A stretch of DNA of 49,835 nt from Burkholderiales bacterium (lineage in GTDB: Bacteria; Pseudomonadota; Gammaproteobacteria; Burkholderiales; Usitatibacteraceae): NCBI GenBank assembly GCA_017853245.1, contig JAFMJY010000003.1, positions 1 to 49,835 of the forward strand, given 5' to 3'. Below the pieces are notes generated by a model. That model saw only the letters and a list, made by a program, of their open reading frames with translations. It was not told where the DNA came from and did not search any database. The first letter of the stretch is position 1. Each line of letters opens with the position of its first letter. Positions 36,334 through 43,279 of the stretch are shown one piece after another. The position numbers were made by a program, and so were the translations under genes.

Positions 36334-36362
36334 ATTCTATTTTTGTTCTGGAGTTTGGTCAA
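36334..36362 (-). promoter_or_regulatory. Promoter of tRNA-Asn inside the HD-GYP gene 3' end
   Basis: On the minus strand TTGACC (36357-36362), a 17-bp spacer and TAGAAT (36334-36339) form a near-consensus sigma-70 promoter. Its start site would lie about 15 nt before the mature tRNA 5' end. The -35 and the spacer are within the last codons of the HD-GYP gene. Confidence 0.7.
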
Positions 36363-38220
36363 CGAGTGACCCAACTGAGGGCGTGCACGGCGAGATCTCT
36401 TCAGTGGTCGCCAACTCGTCAGGCGCGTTCGGTTTTCCCAGGGCATCCCAGATCTTCGATCGCGCTTGGAGAAATGGCGAGCTGTGTGCCGCCTCGCCAA
36501 GATAAGCATCCAGATCCTTGTGCTCCCTCTGGAGCCGGTCAATGAGGGCCACGAACAGGGCGGTGAGTTCAGGATCAAACTGCCGGCCCTGCAAGGAAGA
36601 AATCTCTTCGATCGCCTTTGCTACCGGCCACGGCTCCTTATAAGGTCGCTTGTGCGTTAGGGCGTCAAAAACATCAGCAAGGGCGGTAATGCGGGCTGCA
36701 AGCGATATGTTCTGCCCAGAGAGATTTCCCGGATAGCCTGTGCCATCCCACCATTCGTGGTGACTCCGTGCTATGTCCTCCGCCATCTGCATATGTGGAA
36801 TGTTGCTCTTCGACAAAAGCTCAGCGCCGACGGTGGTGTGGGCTTTCATCACGGACCGCTCTGCGTCGTTCAGCTTGCCAGGCTTCAGCAAGATTGCATC
36901 CGGTACTCCAATTTTTCCAATGTCATGAAGCCGCGCAGCAAGTTCGATCATGAAGCATGTGCCTGGGTCACAACCAAACTCAGCTGCAAGCAACGCCGAA
37001 AGTTTACCGACACGATATGAGTGTTTACCTGTTGAATCGTCGCGCAGTTCAGCAGTTACAGCGAGCCTTTCAAGCATATCGATCCGGGACCGAAACAGCT
37101 CCTGCTCCGCGACCTGACCCTTAAGCGCTGCCTCACGCCGCTCCAGCGTTTTTTCAACTCCAGTCGCCTCACCCAAACCGATTAGTCCTCTTTCCTGCAA
37201 ATGGATTTGGAGGTGCTTTAGCGCGTTGTCTTCCTGTGACCTAACCCCCGTATCCATCATTTCTCGCAGGTAGAGCAAGGCGCGCTGCGGTTGTCCCGCA
37301 ATCTCGTGAGACTTAACGAGGGCAGCAAGGCAGTCGCGCAGCATGGACCGGAGAGCCTTGGCCCTCTCCGAGGCTGCAGTCAAGCGCGAAATGCCAACAT
37401 CAACTCGCCCGGCGTGGACCTCACATAGGCCTTCAGCAAGAGTGGCGGCAATCTCGGCCCGCGCTGATCCGCTTTGAGAAGCGTACTTTTTTGCTATAAG
37501 CGCACGTTCTTTAGCGTGCTCAGTATCGTTGACCTCGAGAAGTAATCGGACATAATTGTTCTCGCGCAGAACCCTATTCAAGATCTCTGCTCGGCTCTGT
37601 GGCTCAGGGCTTTCCCGGACTGCCGTTGCAGCGGCACGCAACCCTCGAGAAAAATCCTCGAGGTGAAGGCAGCAAAGCGCGATATTCGATAAAGCGCTCA
37701 AACGAAAGGCAACTAAAGACTTATCGTTAGACGCAATGTCGATGACTCGTTCAAAGCATAAGAGGGCGTCTCGGTACTGAGCCCAGTTGAGCAGTGCCAC
37801 ACCAAGATTCACTAGCGAGGCGCACTTTCCCGCACTGTCGAGCAGTTGCTCCGAAAGCGCTAGCGCGTCGGCGTAGGCCTCAATAGCAAGAGCGAAGTTG
37901 CCGGTGTCCGCGCTGATTACTCCGAAAAAGTTCAGCGCTCGGCGACGCAGATGATCGAGCCCACATTCCTCGGCTATGGAGATTGCGGTCTTCACCGGGC
38001 CGAGAGCCTGGAACGGGTGCCCTAGCGTGTAGAGGAGCTGTGCCGCATCCAGTAGGACCGAGATGCGAGCCTCCGACAAATGGGGCGCATGCATCGGGGT
38101 GGCTATTGCCGCAGCTTGTGAGATCTCCTCAATCGACACCTCCGCGGGGGAGCCGAGTGCTCGCTTGAGGAAGCTGGAAGCTTTGGCTAGTGCCTCTTCG
38201 ATATTGGGTTCGTTCGTCAT
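36337..38220 (-). CDS. TPR-HD-GYP cyclic-di-GMP phosphodiesterase-like protein
   Basis: A 627-residue cytoplasmic protein with no membrane helices. Residues about 50-345 are helical TPR-like repeats (KCASLVNLGVALLNWAQYRD, LSNIALCCLHLEDFSRGLRA), then a short coiled coil (355-390) and an intact HD-GYP domain: GKHSYRVG (H400), RLHDIGKIGVPD (H432, D433), KAHTTVGAELL, HHEWWDGTGYPGNL (GYP 495-497) and ALADVFDALTHKRPYK. This should hydrolyse c-di-GMP under control of the TPR region. It is divergent from the small double-glycine peptide gene (206-bp gap). The ligand of the TPR part is unknown. Confidence 0.9.
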   Translation of the reverse strand: MTNEPNIEEALAKASSFLKRALGSPAEVSIEEISQAAAIATPMHAPHLSEARISVLLDAAQLLYTLGHPFQALGPVKTAISIAEECGLDHLRRRALNFFGVISADTGNFALAIEAYADALALSEQLLDSAGKCASLVNLGVALLNWAQYRDALLCFERVIDIASNDKSLVAFRLSALSNIALCCLHLEDFSRGLRAAATAVRESPEPQSRAEILNRVLRENNYVRLLLEVNDTEHAKERALIAKKYASQSGSARAEIAATLAEGLCEVHAGRVDVGISRLTAASERAKALRSMLRDCLAALVKSHEIAGQPQRALLYLREMMDTGVRSQEDNALKHLQIHLQERGLIGLGEATGVEKTLERREAALKGQVAEQELFRSRIDMLERLAVTAELRDDSTGKHSYRVGKLSALLAAEFGCDPGTCFMIELAARLHDIGKIGVPDAILLKPGKLNDAERSVMKAHTTVGAELLSKSNIPHMQMAEDIARSHHEWWDGTGYPGNLSGQNISLAARITALADVFDALTHKRPYKEPWPVAKAIEEISSLQGRQFDPELTALFVALIDRLQREHKDLDAYLGEAAHSSPFLQARSKIWDALGKPNAPDELATTEEISPCTPSVGSLVDQTPEQK

Positions 38221-38281
38221 CGCAACACAGCCGGAAGCCGCCGAAGCAGTTTGCTCTATCTCTTAAACGCTAACGGACTAG

Positions 38282-38310
38282 TTGACAAACTTAAACATTT
38301 CGATGAAGAC
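38282..38310 (+). promoter_or_regulatory. Candidate promoter for the double-glycine peptide gene
   Basis: A perfect -35 TTGACA (38282-38287) is followed at 18 bp by a weak -10 (AAGACT, about 38306-38311). The mismatch in the -10 suggests activator dependence. Read on the other strand, the same -35 bases form TTGTCA, which could serve the divergent HD-GYP gene. The leader to the peptide ATG would be about 110 nt and would include the truncated core copy. Confidence 0.4.
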
Positions 38311-38358
38311 TAGCACCTAACCTCAGGTTATTCAAAGGATTTTCCCGGTCGCCTTAAT

Positions 38359-38399
38359 TCACCGTTGGTCGCGGCTGCGGTGAAGTGATCTTCTACTAA
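38359..38399 (+). pseudogene. 5'-truncated duplicate of the peptide core-coding end
   Basis: This 41-nt stretch matches the 3' end of the peptide gene 119 bp downstream at 35 of 41 positions. Translated it gives TVGRGCGEVIFY then a stop, against TVGGGCGEVVFY in the intact gene. Of six differences, four are silent third-position changes and two change residues (Gly to Arg, Val to Ile). A TAA stop lies five bases upstream in the same frame and no start or leader is present, so it is a remnant. The Arg destroys the double glycine. Confidence 0.8.
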
Positions 38400-38426
38400 A
38401 CACCCCTCACGACAAGGAGCGAAACC

Positions 38427-38558
38427 ATGGAATTCAGCAAGGTTGAAATGAAAGAAGTTGCCAAGGCTGCCGATGAAGCCGTGCAAGCCATCACGGAGCT
38501 GGCTGACCTGGACCTCGTCACCGTTGGTGGCGGCTGCGGCGAAGTAGTCTTTTACTAG
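38427..38558 (+). CDS. Small double-glycine leader peptide (putative secreted heptapeptide precursor)
   Basis: A 43-codon gene with ribosome site AAGGAGCGAAACC before its ATG. The product starts MEFSKVEMKEVAKAADEA and continues as an amphipathic helix to ITELADLDLVTVGGG, then CGEVVFY. Taking cleavage after G36, the leader matches the double-glycine consensus: L25 at -12, D29 at -8, L30 at -7, V33 at -4, G35 and G36 at -2 and -1. The core would be C37-Y43, seven residues with an N-terminal Cys. Cleavage after G35 would give an octapeptide. The gene runs tail to tail into the C39 ABC exporter gene, sharing CTAG. No modification enzyme is nearby. Role (signal or bacteriocin) is inference. Confidence 0.8.
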   Translation: MEFSKVEMKEVAKAADEAVQAITELADLDLVTVGGGCGEVVFY

Positions 38559-40630
38559 ATGGTCTGCTGATTGCCCGATACCGACACCACCCGATACCCC
38601 CCCCCAACCGTCTCCGGCCGATGGCTAACTACTACAACAGCCACGCCAGAACGGGATAGGCCCTCAGAAATGCTCCGTTCGAGCGAGAGGTCCAACTGGT
38701 CGAACGCCTCATCGAGGAATAGAACCTTGGGGTTGCGGTAGAGGGCGCGGGCAAGAAGTACTCGCTGTTTCTGCCCCCCTGATAGCGCCGCGCCAAGCGA
38801 GCCTACGATGGTGTTGTAGCCCATTGGCATTGCGCTGATTTCGGAGTCGACGTGGGCAAGCCGGGCGCACTCTCGAGCCCGGTCGGGGTCGTGCTCGGGG
38901 TCGAAGAGGCTGATGTTATCTTCGACGGTGCCTGCGAACAGTTGGTCATCCTGCATCACCACGCCGATCCGACGGCGATAGGCGGCGGAGTCGAACTCCC
39001 TGAGATTCCGCCCGTTGACAAGAATCGCGCCCTCGGTGGGTTCCATGAGCCCCACCAACAACTTGATGAGCGTGGTCTTGCCGCATCCGGAAGGGCCTAC
39101 GATAGCGACGCAATCGCCGGGTCCGAGAAGTACGTTTACGTTCCGGAACACGAAGCCCTCCGGCCCGTAGGCAAAACCCAAGTCCCTGGCTTCCACCGTG
39201 ATCGGCCCTTCGGAGTTCCCCACGAGGGCGGGCCGCGAGGCCTCCGGCTCGGCCAGGGCGATGTCGGCGATGCGCTCCGCATGCAGGTCCAGCATCCGAA
39301 AGTCGTTCCACTTTTCGACCAAGGCGTTCACTCGGCCGAGGAACACGAGCTTGAACCCAAGAAACGCGTAGAGCATGCCAACCGTGAACACGCCCTGCAT
39401 TACGGCAAGCGCACCCAGCCAGATGATGGCCACGTTTTCGAGGCCAAAAATGAGTGCCGCCGCACCGCGCTGTGCGATGCCTATGTTTTGCACCTTCACG
39501 CCAGCGTTGATCTGGTCCACCACCAGGTTCTGGTAGGCCGCCAGGCGCTCCTTTTCGCGCAAGTTCAGCTTGATGGCCATCATGCCGCGCAGCGTCTCGA
39601 TGAAGTGCGTCCCGCTCTTCGCTTCATGTGAGAGCTGCTCATCTGTGGCGCTGCGCTGCGGGTAATACAAGCCCCACCGCACTGCAATGTAGAGCAACGC
39701 GGCCAACACCACTACTGCGGTGAGTGTGGGGCTATACCAGGCCATGACAACAAGCGTGAGCACGATCATCAGGCCATCGACCACCGTCTCGACGAAGGTC
39801 GTGGTGAGCGTGCGTTGCACCGCGTCCACGCTGCGGAACTTGGAGACGATGTCGCCAATGTTTCGCTTTTCGAACCAGGGAAGTGGTAACCGCACCAGAT
39901 GCGAAAACAGTGTGGTGAGCAGTCGCAGGTTCAGGTTCGTGCTGAGATACACGCTTACCCAGGCTCGCACGGCAGTCACGGCAACGGTAATGACCACCAA
40001 CGCTGCAAAGCCAACGCCGAGCACGGTGAGCAGGTCCCGATCCCGCCCTACAAGTACGCGGTCGACGACCAGCTGCAGGAAGAACGGCATGGCAATGGCA
40101 AAGACTTCCAAGGCCAGGGACAAGACGATGATCTGCGCGATGGCGCCCTTTAGCCCGCGTGCCACCCCCAGGAACTGAAGGGCGCTGATTCTCTCCCGCT
40201 CATCGCGAGGGCTGAAGCTTGCCGTCGGTGAAAACTCCATGGCAACGCCGGTGTAGTGCCGGGAGGCCTCGTCCAGCGTCATTGAACGACGTCCGCGGGC
40301 CGGGTCGTGAATCTCGATTCGGCGCCCCTTTGTCGACACGAGCACAACGAAGTGGTTCATGTCCCAGTGCAGTACCGCGGGGAGCCGCAGCTGGCTGAGC
40401 GCCTCGAGGGGGGCCTGCACGCCTCGAGAAGAAAGCCCCATGTTCTCGGCGATGCCCGCCACGTCCTTGAGCGTGATGCCTTTGAGCGAGGGCGATAGGC
40501 GTACCCGCATCGCGGACAGGTCGGTGAGGTAGCCGTGATAGGACGCCACCATGGCGAGGCAGGCGATGCCGCACTCGGGCGCCTCGCTTTGCAGGATCAC
40601 CGGCACGCGGGCGCCGAAGAGCGAGCTCAT
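38555..40630 (-). CDS. C39 peptidase-containing ABC exporter (PCAT)
   Basis: A 691-residue exporter that would cleave double-glycine leaders and export the core. The N-terminal C39 peptidase is complete: Q14 (oxyanion), C20 in SEAPECGIACLAM, H93 in DMNHFVVL and D109 in IEIHDPARG. A six-helix membrane domain (about 155-430) and a nucleotide-binding domain follow, with Walker A GPSGCGKTTLIKLL, signature LSGGQKQRVLLARAL and Walker B VLFLDEAFDQLD. The ATG overlaps the stop of the HlyD gene by 1 nt (TGATG). The last 13 residues follow a G9 tract (38597-38605 on this strand as C9), a potential slippage site. The stop overlaps that of the peptide gene. Confidence 0.94.
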   Translation of the reverse strand: MSSLFGARVPVILQSEAPECGIACLAMVASYHGYLTDLSAMRVRLSPSLKGITLKDVAGIAENMGLSSRGVQAPLEALSQLRLPAVLHWDMNHFVVLVSTKGRRIEIHDPARGRRSMTLDEASRHYTGVAMEFSPTASFSPRDERERISALQFLGVARGLKGAIAQIIVLSLALEVFAIAMPFFLQLVVDRVLVGRDRDLLTVLGVGFAALVVITVAVTAVRAWVSVYLSTNLNLRLLTTLFSHLVRLPLPWFEKRNIGDIVSKFRSVDAVQRTLTTTFVETVVDGLMIVLTLVVMAWYSPTLTAVVVLAALLYIAVRWGLYYPQRSATDEQLSHEAKSGTHFIETLRGMMAIKLNLREKERLAAYQNLVVDQINAGVKVQNIGIAQRGAAALIFGLENVAIIWLGALAVMQGVFTVGMLYAFLGFKLVFLGRVNALVEKWNDFRMLDLHAERIADIALAEPEASRPALVGNSEGPITVEARDLGFAYGPEGFVFRNVNVLLGPGDCVAIVGPSGCGKTTLIKLLVGLMEPTEGAILVNGRNLREFDSAAYRRRIGVVMQDDQLFAGTVEDNISLFDPEHDPDRARECARLAHVDSEISAMPMGYNTIVGSLGAALSGGQKQRVLLARALYRNPKVLFLDEAFDQLDLSLERSISEGLSRSGVAVVVVSHRPETVGGGYRVVSVSGNQQTI

Positions 40631-41859
40631 CAGAGTCGATCTCGCAATTGCAAAACGGGCTCGAACAGCCACTCGAGGATGGTGCGCCGCTCGAGCAGGA
40701 TGTCCGCATTGACGAGCATGCCGGGGCGCAGGGCCACTTCCTTGCCCAGCGCTGAAACGGTCTGGCGCTCAAGCGTCACTTGCACGCGGTAGACCGGTTC
40801 CTTGGCCGTGATTGGCCCCAGTCTCTCACCCGGGGACCATACATTGCGACTGATCTCCGCCACCGTGCCGCCGTACTGTCCGAAGCGCTCATGTGGGAAT
40901 GGCTCGTAGCGAAGCACAACTTTTTGGCCCTGGGTAATGAAACCGATGGCCCGGGAGGGCACCAGCAACTCGGCGTGCAAGGCGCTGCCCACCGGCACCA
41001 CGGTGGCGAGCGGCGTATTTGCGGCGGCGGATTGGCCCGCGGAGACGGCGATGTTGGTGACAACGCCGCTCACCGGTGCGCGAATCACGGTGCTGCGCTG
41101 GGCTTCGGCCGAGGCGAGGCTTTCTTGCAGCTCCGAAAGTTGGCGTGAGACCTGGCCGATCTGGGTTCGCGAGCGCAGTTTGAGGGCGGGTTCCTCGAGG
41201 CGGGCGGTGGAGAGGTCTCGCTCGGTCTGCAGGCGCGAGCGGGCGAGCGCCTGGAGCTTGATCTCCTGTTCGGTCACCTCGTCCTGCTTCTGCTTGACCA
41301 GCAACTCGGAGACAAACTTGTCCCCGGCCAGTTGCTGGTAGCGCGCTGCCTGCTCCCTCGCGCTTCGCACCCGGGTCTCCTGCAGCTTGATCTCGCGGTC
41401 AGCCTGGGCAAGCTCGCCTTGGAGGTCGGTGATGCGCTTGCGCAACTGCGCCGCCTGTTGTTCACCCAACTCGCGCACTTGCTCCTGCTCGCGCTGAAGT
41501 AACGTACGGCGGCTGGCGAGCTCGGTGGCGGAGGCCTCGGCGCTGCCGCGATCGTAGGCGATGGTGGCGATGGGCGCCCCGGCTTCGACCGGGTCACCCT
41601 CCTTTACCAATAGCTCGGCCACGCGCCCAGCTTCCGGGATCAGCACACGCGCAGCGCCGGCATCGAGGGCAAGGCTGCCGTCGACACGCTCTCGACGCGT
41701 GTATTCCCCCCAGATGGCAACGGACAGCAGGACCAGCGCAACCCCGGCGGCGAGCAGCGTGTACACCCAGTAGGCAACGGGGCGGGCGAGGCTCGTTCCG
41801 CCCAGATACTTCTCCCGCTGGGCGTCGATGGCTTCCTGGCGGAAGAGGCTGCGGCTCAC
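40630..41859 (-). CDS. HlyD-family membrane fusion protein of the peptide exporter
   Basis: A 409-residue periplasmic adaptor. One N-terminal membrane helix (about 28-50, VYTLLAAGVALVLLSVAIWG) leads to a split lipoyl/barrel-sandwich domain (VAELLVKEGDPVEAGAPIAT and IRAPVSGVVTNIAVSAGQSA) flanking a long coiled coil (about 105-260), then a beta-barrel end (VYRVQVTLERQTV). It would link the ABC exporter to an outer-membrane TolC-type channel, not seen here. GTG 41859 (SRSLFRQEAIDAQREKYLGG next) was preferred over an upstream GTG at 41910. A -10-like TACAAT sits only 9 nt before this start. Confidence 0.9.
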   Translation of the reverse strand: MSRSLFRQEAIDAQREKYLGGTSLARPVAYWVYTLLAAGVALVLLSVAIWGEYTRRERVDGSLALDAGAARVLIPEAGRVAELLVKEGDPVEAGAPIATIAYDRGSAEASATELASRRTLLQREQEQVRELGEQQAAQLRKRITDLQGELAQADREIKLQETRVRSAREQAARYQQLAGDKFVSELLVKQKQDEVTEQEIKLQALARSRLQTERDLSTARLEEPALKLRSRTQIGQVSRQLSELQESLASAEAQRSTVIRAPVSGVVTNIAVSAGQSAAANTPLATVVPVGSALHAELLVPSRAIGFITQGQKVVLRYEPFPHERFGQYGGTVAEISRNVWSPGERLGPITAKEPVYRVQVTLERQTVSALGKEVALRPGMLVNADILLERRTILEWLFEPVLQLRDRL

Positions 41860-41940
41860 GATGGGCGGATTGTAAGGCAGCCCCCCTAAAGCCCGGCTTG
41901 CGCCAGGCACGGGGGTGCAGCTTGCAGCCCTGCCGGAAGG

Positions 41941-41956
41941 GTGATAATGTTTTCAC
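41941..41956. promoter_or_regulatory. Candidate LexA operator at the lexA start
   Basis: GTGATAATGTTTTCAC is an imperfect palindrome (six of eight base pairs) that ends 1 nt before the lexA ATG and includes a -10-like GATAAT. It is unlike the E. coli CTGT-N8-ACAG box, as expected for the diverged LexA encoded here. Binding would block both transcription start and translation start. It is a candidate only. Confidence 0.5.
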
Positions 41957-41957
41957 C

Positions 41958-42572
41958 ATGCGTGAACTGACGCCCCGCCAAGCCCAAGTGCTGGACCTCA
42001 TCCGGCGCACCGTCTCCCTGGAGGGGCGCCCCCCCACGCGCCCCGAAATGGCAAAGGCGCTGGGCCTGGCCTCAACCAATGCCATCCACAAGCTGCTGCA
42101 GGGCCTTGCTGCCCGCGGGGCCATTGCGCTCACGCCCAACGCCGCGCGCGGCATCCGCCTGGTGGAGCAGGGTGGCCTTCCCCTGATTGGGCGTGTAGCC
42201 GCAGGCAGCCCTGTCCTTGCCATCGAGAATGTCATGGGGCGCTACCCGGTGGATCCGTCGCTCTTCCGCCCGCGTGCGGATTACTTGCTCCAGGTGCGCG
42301 GCCTCAGCATGCGCGACGAAGGCATCCTGGATGGCGATTGGCTCGTTGTTCATCGCACGCAGGAGGCGAAGAGTGGCCAGCTGGTGGTGGCGCGCCTGGG
42401 CAACGACGTCACGGTCAAGCGGCTCAAGCTGCGCGGCGCCAAGGCAGAGCTGGTTCCCGCCAACCCGGATTTCGACATCATCCGGCTGGATCTCACTCGC
42501 GAGCCGCTCGCCATCGAGGGCATTGCCGTGGGCGTCATCCGCAACCTGTCGGCACAGGCGGGTCTGTCGTGA
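41958..42572 (+). CDS. lexA: SOS repressor LexA (imu-cassette type)
   Basis: A 204-residue repressor. The winged helix (about 1-68) begins MRELTPRQAQVLDLIRRTVS; its recognition helix reads STNAIHKLLQGLAARG, unlike the SPNAAEEHLKAL of E. coli LexA. The auto-cleavage bond is A82-G83 (RVAAGSP), with the S117/K154 dyad in GLSMRDEGILDGDW and VTVKRLKL. It leads lexA-imuA-imuB-dnaE2, a cassette in which a diverged LexA controls inducible mutagenesis. The imuA start overlaps its stop (GTGA). Confidence 0.95.
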   Translation: MRELTPRQAQVLDLIRRTVSLEGRPPTRPEMAKALGLASTNAIHKLLQGLAARGAIALTPNAARGIRLVEQGGLPLIGRVAAGSPVLAIENVMGRYPVDPSLFRPRADYLLQVRGLSMRDEGILDGDWLVVHRTQEAKSGQLVVARLGNDVTVKRLKLRGAKAELVPANPDFDIIRLDLTREPLAIEGIAVGVIRNLSAQAGLS

Positions 42573-43267
42573 ACGCCGTTGTCGATCTCTCTCGCCTGCC
42601 CGGCGTCTGGCGCGGTGGTGATCTCGATCATGCCGCCCCTCCGGGATTGCCAACCGGCTTCCCCCTGTTGGATGTACAGCTTCCGGGTGGCGGCCTGCCA
42701 CGCAGCGGCCTGGTGGAGGTGCTGCACGAGGCATGTGGCATCGGCGAGGTGTCTTTTCTGCTTGGCGCAATGCGCCTGGTGGCAGCGGAGGGAAGGGCCA
42801 TCGCCTGGATCCAGCCGCCCCATCTGCCCTACGCGCCGGCGATTGCCTCCGCCGGCGTGCCGCTCGAAGCTTGCCTGGTGGTCCGTCCCGCCACGCCCGA
42901 AGAGGCGCTCTGGTCCGCAGACCAGGCGTTGCGCTCCGGCGCGTGCGGGGCGGCTCTTTTTTGGCTGCCGGACAAAACGGATTACGCTGCGCTCCGTCGC
43001 CTGCAAATGGCGGCGGAAGCAGGGCGCTGCCTTGCCGTGCTGTTTCGCCCTCCCGCCGCTGCTTCGCAATCCACGCCGGCGCACCTTCGCGTTTTGCTCG
43101 CCTCGCAGGATGGGCACCTTCTCGTCACGTTGCCCAAGCGGCGCGGCCCGCCGCTCACCCGCCCCGTGCCAATCTCCGTGCGCGCGCAGCCTGGCCGCCG
43201 CGTGAGCGGCCACCCTACGCTCGTCGATCTCTCCGCCGCCCGCCACGCCGCTGCTGCGTCGGCCTGA
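42569..43267 (+). CDS. imuA: Translesion synthesis-associated protein ImuA
   Basis: A 232-residue RecA-like protein. LPTGFPLLDVQLPGGGLPRSGLVEVLHEACGIGE is typical of ImuA, with a degenerate Walker A (no GKT/S). AIAWIQPPHLPYAPAIASAGV and VVRPATPEEALWSADQALRSGACGA are further family blocks. ImuA is needed with ImuB and DnaE2 for damage-induced mutagenesis. The GTG start overlaps the lexA stop. A Pro-rich C-terminal part follows. Confidence 0.92.
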   Translation: MNAVVDLSRLPGVWRGGDLDHAAPPGLPTGFPLLDVQLPGGGLPRSGLVEVLHEACGIGEVSFLLGAMRLVAAEGRAIAWIQPPHLPYAPAIASAGVPLEACLVVRPATPEEALWSADQALRSGACGAALFWLPDKTDYAALRRLQMAAEAGRCLAVLFRPPAAASQSTPAHLRVLLASQDGHLLVTLPKRRGPPLTRPVPISVRAQPGRRVSGHPTLVDLSAARHAAAASA

Positions 43268-43279
43268 GCGTTACCTGCC

